Assembly (NCBI RefSeq): GCF_900005765.1
Contig: NC_041683.1
Location: 62,001 to 126,000, forward strand
Source: Plasmodium relictum
Taxonomy: Eukaryota; Apicomplexa; Aconoidasida; Haemosporida; Plasmodiidae
DNA: 64,000 nt
Direction: 5' to 3'
Translations under genes and position numbers: made by a program
Notes under the pieces: model-generated
The model's database searches: none
What the model was told of the DNA's origin: nothing
What the model saw: only the letters and a program-made list of their open reading frames with translations
Shown: positions 22,670 through 34,242 of the stretch, one piece after another
Numbering within the stretch: position 1 is the stretch's first letter
Layout of the letters: the number at the start of each line of letters is the position of its first letter

Positions 22670-25600
22670 TTAACATGTTAAATGAATTTTATTTGGGTAT
22701 AGTTTATCAAAATTTTCCAAAGACATATTTATATACTGCTTAACTTCATCTATTTTTTTTCTTCGCACCTCTAAAGGTATTAATATTTTTCTCTCTTCTA
22801 CAGTAAAATGTAACAATTCTTCTTTTGTAAAATTAAAGCAGTTAGTATTATACGGTAAAGAGAAATTATTATCTGAACTAATTTGCTTATTAAAAACCTT
22901 AAAAACTTTTAAATTTCTAATATCATCAAAATAATTATGCAATAATGCGTTACATAATTTGATCCTCTTCTTAGGATTAAACTGAAGTAATTTACTTAAT
23001 AAATCAATACTGTCTTTAGAACAGTTATGATTTATTAATTTCTTTAAAGTTATTGGTTTTATATCTGGGAATTTTACATTTTTATAAACACTTCTAAATG
23101 ATAAAAAATCTTCATCATTAGGTGTTCCTAATATTTTTATTATCTCCACTAATTGATCTGATGCGCAATCTCCCAAGAATAACGGTTTTCCTAGTATCAA
23201 TTCTCCCATAACACATCCTTATGAAAAAAAAAAAAAAAAATAACAAAAATTAATTACCAAATAAATGTAATAAGTAAAAGTTTTACACAAAAAAGAGAAC
23301 AATAATTATTATCAAAAATACACTAACATTGCTAAAAGTTTAAAGTATCAAGAACATTTTTTATTATTTACATTATAAAAAAAAAAAGAAAAAAAATATA
23401 CATAAATTGTTAAAGAAAATACATAATAAAATAAATCAATTCTTTTATAAGCATACCAATTGACCAAGTATCTATTTCCTGACTATAGTAATTTGATCCA
23501 AATAATAATTCAGGTGCTCTATAATATCTTGAACATACGTAACTAAAATATTTATAATTTTCTTTTAATTTAATAGAAGAATTAAAATCGCACAATTTTA
23601 TGTATTTATACATAATACTACTCATGTATGTTTTATCTTTGTCATTTTGCTCACATAAATCTATATCATATATATTTAAATTTTGATTTATAATTTTTTT
23701 TTTTTTTTTTATTTCATTATTATTTTCATTATTCATGAAATTATTATTTATATCATTAAAATTATTTCCAGTTTTCCCAAAATTTGAATTATTATTCACT
23801 CGTGACACAGTTATGTCTGTTTTATTTCGTTTAAAACATTTTTTAAAATCTTTTTTTGTTGTGTATATATATTTATCATTTATATTTGCCAACACACTTG
23901 ATTTTTCTTCACTTAAATTGGTCAAACTCCTTGATTTTCTTATCCTTCCAAAACTATTATTAAAATTATTTATTTTTCTTTCTATAGTACTACTATTTAT
24001 TTTATTTTTCAATTGTATGAATCTGCTATTACTGCTACGATAATGCTTCTCTTTTATATTATTATTATTAGTAGTAGTATTTCCTTTATCATTAAAAAAA
24101 GAAATACCTTTACTTTTTTCTAAAGATATTTTTTTTTTTACATTTTCTTTTTTATTATTTACATAAAAAATAGAATCATCATTTTTTTTGTCATTCCTTT
24201 GGATTCCTACATGTAACTTTATTTTTTTTAATTTTATACTAGTTTTTTCTAGATCATCAACTCTTGATTTATTTTTAATACTTTCTTCATTTGAATATGT
24301 GTAATCGCTTTTTGCTGATTTGCCATTATCTTCTAAATAAAAATTTTTTAAATCGGAATTTTTATTTTTTTTTTTATTAACATTTTCTATTTTTCCTCTT
24401 CTTCCTATCTGATTTTCGTTATCATTTACAACTTTTCCTACTTTTTTTAAATTTTCATGTAAATCATTATTTATGTTTATATCAGTAATAACATTTTCAT
24501 TAATTTTTTTTTTGTTATTTTGTGAATTTTTCTCTTTATTTTTATTATTCATAATAATTTTATGTTCAAAAGAATTTTGAAGACAAATCACACATTTTTC
24601 ATTATCACAACTTTTATTGGAAATGTTATTATTTGCATTATTTAGAAAAATAAGAATATTCTGAGGTTTAATATCTCTATGTGTAATGCGAAGACTATGC
24701 AAATATAACGTTGCTCTAATTAATTGATATAAATATATTTTTATTTGATTTTGATTAAGAAAATTTTTTTTAATATATTCACTTAAATTATGAGATGGGC
24801 ATATATTATTTATACTTTCATTTAAAACATTTACATGAAAATTATTTATTAAATTATTACAATCATTAACATTAGTATTATTACTAATTCTATTATTATC
24901 ATTATCATCATATACATTAATAATTTTCTCTTTATTTTGGTTATTTATTTCATTTATATTATTAAAATTGTTGACGTTCCTATTTTTTGAATTTCTCAAT
25001 TCTATTTTCGTATCATCATAATTAAAATCACATTTTTCATTTTTAATAGAATATAATTCATCATCTTCATTTTTATGTGAATTATTGATACTATGGTTAA
25101 CCTTACTATTATTATTATTATTATTATTATCATTAATGTTATTATTAGTGTTATTATTATTATTATCATTAATGTTATTATTAGTGTTATTATTATTATT
25201 ATCATTAATGTTATTATTAGTGTTATTATTAATATTATTAGTAGTAGTAGAATTGTTGCTAATATTATTATTCTTAGTAGTATTATATGTACTGTTAATA
25301 ATTTCATTAGAATCTTTTAAAGTAATATAATATAATGAAGTGGCTAAATCAATATTTCCATATTCCATTACCATATGCACATATACCCCATTAGAAGTAT
25401 TCGTATAAAAAGCGTGTTTTAATTTTACAATATTTGGGTGTTTTAATTTTTTCATAATTTCAATTTCCTTAAAAATTCTTGCATTTTTTTGATATGTTTG
25501 TTTTAAGGCTACTATACTACAATTATCTAAACAGTCAGCCTTATATACTACACCATATACCCCATTTCCTATAATATGAAGAATTTTATAACTAATTTTT

Positions 25601-25695
25601 TTTTTTAAATTGTATTTTGATTTTTCATCATCAAAATAAATATTTACATAGTCTTTAATTATTTCATTTTTTTTATATATTTTTATTAAATCCAT
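22670..25695 (-). CDS. PK1: CMGC protein kinase PK1 (GSK3-like), two exons
   Basis: Exon 1 (23457-25695) and exon 2 (22670-23217) join in phase 1 to 928 residues. The junction falls within DTWSIGCVMGEL, a highly conserved stretch. The kinase domain has a glycine loop GNGVYG (43-48), catalytic Lys65, Glu77, HRDIKPQN (from 339), the activation loop with VCSRYYRAPELLFG, and the GSK3-like KPLFLGD and LLQFNPKKRIKL. Two large Asn/Lys-rich insertions break the domain, one after the hinge (about 130-275) and one of about 360 residues between HRD and the metal-binding motif. That motif reads DFN (Asp703) instead of DFG. Naming rests on the GSK3-type features and on my memory that PK1 lies near 2-oxoglutarate dehydrogenase in P. 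falciparum. It is a Ser/Thr kinase by family; substrates are unknown. Confidence 0.85.
25130..25237. repeat. 36-base coding minisatellite in PK1
   Basis: Three tandem copies of a 36-base unit (starting at 25130, 25166 and 25202) encode a 12-residue Asn-rich repeat of the form NTNNNINDNNNN. The repeat lies in the first insertion of the kinase domain. Copies look near-identical, which suggests recent expansion by slippage or unequal exchange. Confidence 0.9.
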
Positions 25696-27751
25696 TCTTG
25701 TATTTTCACAAAATTGAAGAATAAAAAGAAAAGAGGGAAAAGGAAAAAAAGAAAAAAAAAAGATAGAGAAATAGTTCTTATTTAAAACAAAAGAAAATTT
25801 TATAATATCTCATTTAATTAATAGATAGTTATACATGATTTAATAATGAAGCATAAATATATATATATGTTATAATTTTAATACATTACTCCTTAAAATT
25901 TAAAAAAAAAAAATTTGAATTTAAACATAAAAAAAAAAAAAAAAGTGATGTTTTAATTCAAATACAATAATCTTTTAAACTTTTGTTGTTTTTTTTTTTT
26001 TTTTCAAAAAAAAATATTAAAAAAAATATAAAGCAACAGCATCACTAAGGTATGTTATTATTTGCTATATAATATTATACACATATTCATTAGTATATAT
26101 AAGTAAATATCTCACAATATTTTTTTATTAAACATAATTATTTTTAATTGAATTCATTTTTTGTTTAAAATTTTTTTATATTTATAAGAATTATACAAAA
26201 TTTTAAAATCACTAATTATAATAAATACACAATTATATTTTCATTTTTTCTGATTCCATCTTTAATCTTTAAAAAAATGATTCAAAAAAATAACGGCATT
26301 TTAAAAAATTATTATATAAATATATAAAATATTTACAATAATTTTTTAATAAAATCAAAAATGTTGAAGGAAAAAAAAAGAAATAAATAAAAAAAAAAAA
26401 TTTAATATTAACAAGATATCTAAAATATATATTGTTTATAAATTTTCATTTTATTATACTAAAAAAGGAAAATATTTCTTTTTTTAAATTTTTGAGAAAA
26501 AAAAAAAAAAAAACATGCATATGTGTTAAAAATATATATATATGATTATATTCATAAATTAAAAAATAAAAAAAAATTAAAACTCTTATTTTTTTTTAGG
26601 TATTATTCACAGTTATAATGCTTATAAATTTTATACCTACATAAAATTATATTTAGAATTTAGTAAAAAAAATTTATTTATTTCATAATTATTATTATTT
26701 TTTTTTTTTATATAAATAGTTTATAAATGATGATGAGAAAATAAAATGAAAATAAATATTTTTTGATGTAATTTATAAACTGAAAAAATTAAATTGTCTA
26801 AAAAAATAAAAATATATAAAAAATAGGCTTTATAATTTATTAAAGATCGTATGTGTTGAATTTTTTAGTCTCTTAATTTTCATGTTTTTCATTACATTTT
26901 TCTTTTTTTTTTTTTTTTACAATTTTTTTTCTTAATTTTATGTTATATCTTGATTTCTATTTCCTTTTTTTTTTTTTTTTTTAAATATATCATTATTAAT
27001 ATTTTAAAGATTATTTATAATGTTTAATTATAATTACTACTGTTTTTTATTGGATAAACATTATAAAATTAAATTAAATTCTCTATTGGCTATTAGTTTT
27101 GTATAATAAATTGTTAATATGTTTATATTAGTTTCCTTGATTTAAAAGTTAATTTTTGAATTTTCAGTTTTAATTCTTTGCTAATTTCTTTTTTATATAG
27201 AAACAATAAAAAAATATTATTTGATTAGTCTGCATAGTTATTATCATTTACTTTTATAAATTCATAAAGAATCTTTGAATTTATATGAATATTTATTTTC
27301 AATATCACAATTTTTAATTTTAAAAATATTTTAATAATAAAAAAACTTTTAATTGTTTTTTTTTTTTTTTTTAAAAATAATTTAAAAAATATTTTAAAAA
27401 ATAAAATATACAATGTATTTATAAATTTCCTAAAAAACATTAACTATGAAAATAAGAAAATAATTAAAAACTATAAAAGATATATAAACAAAAAAAAGAA
27501 GAAAATATATTTAAATAATAAATTTGAAAAATATTTAAATTCTTACATTTATCATTATATACATAAATTAAAATATTATAATGTACAATTCTCATTTTTC
27601 ATAAAAAGAAAAAAATACAATTTAATAAATATTTGATAAGTTGTTCTAAAAGTTGTATAATTTCAAAAGTTCATTGAAAAAATTAATTTTATATAATTAT
27701 TTTCTATTATAAAAAAATTAAAACATTCTTTTACCTTTTTTTTTTTTTTTA
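25696..27751. other. 2 kb intergenic region upstream of PK1
   Basis: This region lies between the PK1 start and the stop of the EHD-like GTPase gene, both on the minus strand. It is AT-rich with many homopolymers. A 71-codon frame at 27225-27440 looks like chance. No RNA gene was recognised. Confidence 0.5.
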
Positions 27752-29639
27752 TTAGTTCTGTTTTAACTCATAAAATGTTTTTGCTAAATATTTTCCTCTA
27801 TCTTTTGCAAATTTTGCAAATGTCAATTGCTCCTATAGAAAAAAAATTGAATTAAAATTAAGTTAAATTAATACATATATATATATAAATATATATATAG
27901 TTTTGCATACTCTTAATATTTCTTTGCTTGAAACATGTAACGTTTTTATATTTTTAGAAAATTTTTTTTTCATTATTCCACTTAAGAGAAAAAAAAAAAG
28001 CAAAGTTGTGTTAATAATTAAATAAGAATTTTCCCCTATACAAATAATAAAATAATATAAATTATATATATATTTATATAAATGTAAATATACAATTTTT
28101 TTTTTTTTTTAATATTATAAATAGAATTATTTCATACAATTATTTAGTAATGCTCCAGTATTTTTGATATAATTATTATAAAAATTATTACTAGAGAAAT
28201 TAAAATAACTAAAAAAAAAAAAAAAAAGAGATATTTACATGATTGTATACTCATAAAAATTGAACAAATTATTATTTTGTTATACCTCATAAGTATATTT
28301 TTATAAGAAGTGTGAACTGAAAGTTGGGTAAATAAAAAGAAAAGAAAAAGAAAAAATAAAAACATTTGAATCATCGTGTGCTTAAACCCTATATAAATAA
28401 AAAAAAAAAAAAAGAAAAAGAAAATATATTTCTAAATATAGAGAGAAAATTAATAAATCTAAAGATTAAAAAAATACTTTCTCTCTTCAAGGTTGTTTTG
28501 TGAATCCTTCTCTCATTGTCCGTTTTTAAAATATCTAAAATTTTATTTATGATATTATCACAATCATTAATTAAGCAATAAAGATCTTTTTCTAACTTTT
28601 TAAAAAATAACTTTTTTATTTCATAAATTATATCATTAATTCTATTAACTATACATAAATCATTATTATTTTTTGTATTCTCAAATAAATATTTTCCGTT
28701 TTTAGCTCCATATATATAAATAGGTAATAAATCTATATTGGTACGTATATTAATTTTACTAGCTAAACATTGAGTTGTTTGGCACAATAATTTAATTCTA
28801 TCTTCTTCTAGTTTTATTTCATCAATCTTAGAAAAAACAAAAATAATTTTTTCCATATGTTTTTCATAAATTTCTTTAATAATTAAAATTAAACGATTAC
28901 TTAATGATTTCCCTGAAGAATCGAAAAAAACTAAAATAATATCAACATAATCTGATAAGTCATATATTATACTATTAATATCAAAATCGAGTTTATTCAT
29001 TACATCCTTTAAACCAGGCGTATCAATAAAATCTATATTTTTTGTTTCAATATTTCTACTAACATACATTTTTGTACATAAATTATTTTTAAAATTCCTA
29101 TTTCTATTAGATACATTTTTTAAAAAATCGAACGTTTTAATAGTAATATCTCCATTAAATTCTGAAAAATAACTACCACTAGTTATGAGTGTAAATGTAT
29201 TTGTTTCAAATTCATATCCAGTCTTTTGTATATTTTCTTGTAAAAACCAATTAATAAATGTACTTTTACCTGAAGAAGAATTTCCTATAACTAAAACGCG
29301 AACTTTTTTAGAAACTGTTTTATTAATGTTTAAAAATAATCCTTTTGATATATTTCTTATATTTAATTTATCGAATCCTTTATTATTTATAATTATATTT
29401 CCATTATATAATTCTTTAATTTCACTTATTATATTATCATAAATATTCAATTTTTCATTTATATTATCGGATAATTTCTTATTAAAATCTTCTTTTTTAT
29501 CATTTAACTCTTCCTTAATATTTGTTACATCAGAATTCTCAGAATAAGCAGTTGATTTCTCATTTCTGCATATATTATTATTTTCATTATTTCTGAAATG
29601 TTCTGAATGAAAAACAGTTTCACTAGGCATGCTCTCCAT
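27752..29639 (-). CDS. EHD/dynamin-superfamily GTPase, five exons
   Basis: Exons 28478-29639, 28286-28316 (31 bases), 28138-28208, 27911-28035 and 27752-27832 join with agreeing phases (1, 2, 1, 0) to 489 residues. The GTPase domain has a P loop GNSSSGKST (119-127), DTPG (206-209) and SKID (270-273) in place of NKxD. Segments such as KTGYEFETNTFTLITSG and YVDIILVFFDSSGKSLSNR follow the EHD pattern. EHD proteins are membrane-remodelling ATPases/GTPases of endocytic traffic, but no EH domain is seen here. The C-terminal exons add a Tyr/Asn-rich stretch, a hydrophobic segment (NSYLIINTTLLFFFLLSGIM, possibly membrane-inserting) and a basic helix with EQLTFAKFAKDRGKYLAKTF. The single-exon reading, which would end in a Phe-rich tail at 28389, is less likely. 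Confidence 0.82.
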
Positions 29640-30564
29640 TTTTAGTTTAAAAAATTAGAACAAAAGATATATTTTTTATATACAAAAATTCATTCAAAGA
29701 AAATATATAATTGCACACATGCATAATATTTATACAATTAAATCTATATAAAAATAAAAACAAAACATATATATATATATATATATATATATGCATTTAT
29801 GCATAATAAATATTTATTGCAATTTAATATATACAGAAATAAATCATAATACATATTATATTTTGTCGTAATTTTAAATGCCTAATTTTTTTTTTCAGTT
29901 CAAAAAAATTATAAAGTAAAATAAAAAAAAAAGTTAAAAATAATGAAAGGAAATTTAAAAAAAAAGTAAATGGGAAACAATAAAAAAAAAAAAGAGACAA
30001 TGATTATTTTAAGTTTTATAACTTTATATTTTCTTATTTCTATTTTTTATATTAAAAAAAAACTGTATATCAATAAACAAAGTGGGAATATATAGAAAAA
30101 TTCATATATTTATATTAAACAAACTTACGTATAATTAAAAAGATTAAAATGTAAAAAGACTAAAGAAACAATGCAATAAAATAAGGAATATTTAATAAAT
30201 TAATAATGACAAAAAAATAAATATTTTATAAATTATATGAAAAATATTAAATATATCTTATTCATAAATAAAAGGAAAACAAACATAAATCTAAAGGTTA
30301 TTATTTATAAGTATATATATAAAGCATGATACTATGCAAGTATATTTATAAAAATAATAAATAAAATTTTTCTTTGTAAATGTATATATAGTATATAAAG
30401 GTATTAATTTTATAAATACTATGAATAAATCATTATACTTTATTTCTTAAGACATCTTAAATTTTGTTATTTATGATTTTTTATTTTACATTTAATATGT
30501 TTTTATTAAAATAAAAATATAATTTTGCTGTTTAGGTAAATGATACAAAAATTAATTTTATACA

Positions 30565-30595
<31 letters not shown>

Positions 30596-31258
30596 ATAAT
30601 TTTATTACTTGGTAATTTTTTTTTTCTTCAATTCATTTTATTGAAAAATTAAATTTTTCAAATTATTACTAAATTTATTTTTAAAAATAATAAAAACATA
30701 AATATTTTTCTTAATATTTTTATTTTCATATTGTACAAAGAATTTTACAAAAAAAAAAAAAAAAAAAAAAAAAATCAAATCAATTGTAGAAATATGTATT
30801 CTTTTACTTTTGCATATATAGCATTATTGTTTTTGTTTAAATCATTTTATTTTATTTTTAAAATATCTAATTAGAATAAGGAAAATAGTATATTAATTTT
30901 TTTTAAAAAAAAATGCATACGTATATCAAATTATCATTTGCCTTTTTTCTGAGAAAATTAAAATTACTTAAAAAAAAAATTGAAAATTTTTGTAGAAATT
31001 ATAATTATTGAAAATTTAAATATTAAAATAAAAACTTTTAAGTATTTTTATGAAAAATGAAATAATAAATAGAACTATAAATTATTGTCTTTTTTTTCCT
31101 TTTTTTTTTTTTAATCTTATCTAACATCTTTTTTATAATAATTCATTCATCTACAAACAATTACTTATATTTGAGCAATAAACTCTAGATAATCTAGACA
31201 AACAAAAAAAAATGAATAAAATAGTAAAAGAATAAAAAAATAAAAGAGTAAGAGTTTT
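29640..31258. other. 1.6 kb intergenic region
   Basis: This region lies upstream of the GTPase gene and downstream of the phosphatase-like/calmodulin-like gene, both on the minus strand. It has a TA tract near 29767-29792 and a 26-base poly(A) at 30749-30774. No gene is seen. Confidence 0.5.
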
Positions 31259-31482
31259 TTACTCATCTAATAGAAATTTGCAATTCACTTTTTCATTAAT
31301 ATTTGCCATTCTTCAGAAAAAAAAAAAAATAAAGAAGTAAAAATGTATCTCATTATATTTAAATTTTTTAATAAAAACTTCATACTTGAAAAATTCTTCG
31401 CATTCTTTTTTCTTAAGTTTATTTCCATAGTTTAACAGAATAAACTCAAGTATATCTTTTGATATATTCAGATTATCCTAAG

Positions 31483-31515
<33 letters not shown>

Positions 31516-33171
31516 CACATTTTCAGTCATTTTAATTTAAAATAAATGCATAATACTTTACACTTATATTTTCATGGACATTTTTTTTTTAATTAAAATA
31601 CTTGATCTACATATTTAAAAAAAGAATAAAATTCTTTTTCATAATTTTCTTTTTTTTCTTTAAAGTATTCTTCTAATTTGTTTAATTCATCTTTACAATT
31701 ATTTTTATTAATTTTTTTTGCAAATATATAAATTATTTCTTCCTCTGTTAATGAATAACCTTTTGAACATAAAAAAAAAATAATTTCATTAATACTTAAA
31801 TTTTCATCATTTTCATCTCCTAATTTAAAGTTCTTAATTTTTAAAAATAAACTTTCATTTTCATTTTTATTATTTAAAACATAATTATCTTCAGTATTTG
31901 AAATTTCTTTTTCTTTTATTTTTATTTCTTTTGTTGTATTAATTTCAGTATTACATTCTTTCTCGTTATACTCTCTCAATGAATTATTCTCTTGATGTCC
32001 TTTGTGTTTTTCGTTATTTTCAGTAATGGAAATAATATTTCTATCATTTTCGTTGTTTTTAAATGAAGTGAAATTATCTTTAGGAAATTTTCTTTCAATT
32101 AAATTTTCAAAACTATAGGAACTATTGTCGTCTCTTTTATCAGATAATTCAGTATTATCACTACAAGTACTTTCCATTTTATTTATTATATAATCCTCAT
32201 CATAATCACTATCAACACATTGAAAATAACAACAATCAAATAAATTAATTTTTCTAATAATCTTTTTTTTTTTTTTTAATTTAAAATAAGTTCTTTTGAG
32301 AATATTTGTGGATTTCAATAATTCTGAATCTAATATATTTACTCTGTAATCTTTTTTATTAATTTTTTCAGTTTTATATTTAATTGAATAAATATATAAA
32401 TCATCTTGAAAATTATATTTTTTGTATTCATTTATACAACTTATGATGCATTCGCCAATGTAATTACAAACAATAAAAATTATATTTTTTTCTTCTTCCT
32501 GTAATAGTATTTTTTTAAAGACCTATAAAAATACAAAATAAAAAAAAAAAAGGGATATATATATAAGTTAGAATAAAAAAAAATTGTAACTACATATTAT
32601 TATATTAATTACCTTTTTTATTCTAAGAAAGGTTTCTATAATATTTTCATTTTCCTTTACATTTTCTAAAGTCTTACTATTTTTATCAATAAATGATATA
32701 TTATTCAAAAAATTAATACTCACCTGTTTATTGTTAAATATATTTTTATTATTATCAAGTCTTCTATCAACTTTTGTTAAAATATTTGTTTTTTGAAAAA
32801 TATATTTGGCAGTTAATAAATTTATTAATTCACTACTCGAGTAAATTACATAATCTAAATAATTAATAAAAAAAGAAAATTGAAAAATTTATTATTGATA
32901 TACACTTATTAAAAATATTATTTTATTTTTTTTTAAAATAAAAGAAAATAATAAGAACCATCAAAATTTCTTTTTACAAATGAAGCTATTTCTTCAATTA
33001 AGGATATTCCGAATTCAGTCAAAATATAATTTTTTATATCTTTTTTTATATTCCCTATTTTCAATTAAAAAAAAAATATATAACTATATATGAAAATATT
33101 AAAAGGATTTTTTTTCAATGAAAATGTTCACCTTGAATTATAAGTAATATTTTTTTAGTAAAGATATTCAT
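31259..33171 (-). CDS. degenerate histidine-phosphatase-like domain fused to calmodulin-like domain, six exons
   Basis: Exons 33132-33171, 32959-33054, 32613-32854, 31602-32522, 31386-31477 and 31259-31310 join with matching phases to 480 residues. Residues 1-175 follow the phosphoglycerate-mutase/histidine-phosphatase fold order: KKILLIIQGN (normally RHG), YILTEFGISLIEEIASF, VIYSSSELINLLTAKYIF, DRRLD, and IIFIVCNYIGECI (normally VSHG). All four expected catalytic Arg/His positions look replaced. A Glu/Asn/Lys-rich linker follows. From about residue 350 come calmodulin-like helices, with SINEIIFFLCSKGYSLTEEE and then ISKDILEFILLNYGNKLKKK, ECEEFFKMANINEKVN. The last EF-hand loop lacks the Asp ligands. 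Seen: the sequence patterns. Inferred: a non-catalytic scaffold or regulator. The exon structure is well supported. Confidence 0.7.
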
Positions 33172-34242
33172 TTGTCTAAATTGTTATTGGAAAAAATGAA
33201 AAAATTTCAAAAGATATAATATTTTTTTTTTTATTAATATTCGAAATTTAAAAGTTAAATTATTTTGACTTATTTTTATCTTGTATTTCGAACTTAAATA
33301 TTATCTCTATAAATTAAATAGTTAATATATATTTATAGATTATATGTTACATAAAATTATTTTTTTAAATTATAACATTATTTTAATTTCTTCCTTAATA
33401 TTATGAGCTAATTTATGTGTATTTAAAACTTAAGAATTATTTATATTTTATTTTCTTTTTCTTTTTCTTTTTTTTTTTTTTTTTTGATAAAATATTTTTA
33501 TTTATTTAACAGTCATTTCCATTATTGTAATATACTTCATATTATTAAATTACTAAATTAAAAAAGATAACAATTATCAAAAATATTAAAATAAAATGTG
33601 TTCATTCTAACTTAATATTTAGGAATATTCACAGTTATAAAAGCATATTCTTATGTTAAATAAAATTTAGAAATCAAGGAAAATTATTCATTTTTAATGT
33701 GCAAGTTTTTTTTTTTTTTGAGAAGTTGTACTCATACTATATTTTCTCTAATAATAAACGATTTATTTTTTAATAGTAATATTATAAAATATATTTAATT
33801 TTATTTTTATTTATTTATATCATTTTATTTTTTTTCTTTTCTTTTATATATTTATTTTTTTTTTTTTTTTTTTTTTGAAACATATTCTAAAAAGGCTAAA
33901 TATGCTTTCAGAAGCAAAAAGTATATTCATTAGATAATTTATCTTTTTTTATTAATATATTTTTTAATTTTTATTTTTTTTTTTTTTCTCTTTTTTCCCT
34001 CAAAACAATATTTAAAAAAAAAAATTATACATATAAAAAGAAAAAAAAGAAATAATAATAAAAGTTTATAAGATTAATAATTTCTAACATATATCTTTTT
34101 TGAAAATATTATAATAATAATACTCATACTCATTTTTTGTTTCTTTTAAATAAGACTAAAAATAAAAAAATATAAAAAAAATAAAAATAAAATAAAACTA
34201 AATTAAATATAAAAAAAATACAAATATTTAGTGTTGTAAATA
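33172..34242. promoter_or_regulatory. divergent intergenic region
   Basis: 1.07 kb between the six-exon gene (minus) and the large three-exon gene (plus), so both promoters should lie here. T runs occur at 33471-33485 and 33858-33876. No specific motif was recognised. Confidence 0.5.

Noticed and set aside
25002-25330. Leu/Ile/Val-rich frames on both strands, and a possible direct-repeat array
   Set aside because: Shadow frames of the Asn-rich PK1 insertion. The repeat is a 36-base coding minisatellite with no spacers, so not a CRISPR array.
28389-28477. Unspliced Phe-rich C-terminus of the EHD-like GTPase
   Set aside because: It reads through an intron; GTATTTT plus four in-phase downstream exons give a better protein.
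32318-32318. Start of a 241-residue protein at this point
   Set aside because: The codon is TTG, and the frame continues upstream through in-phase exons to an ATG at 33171.
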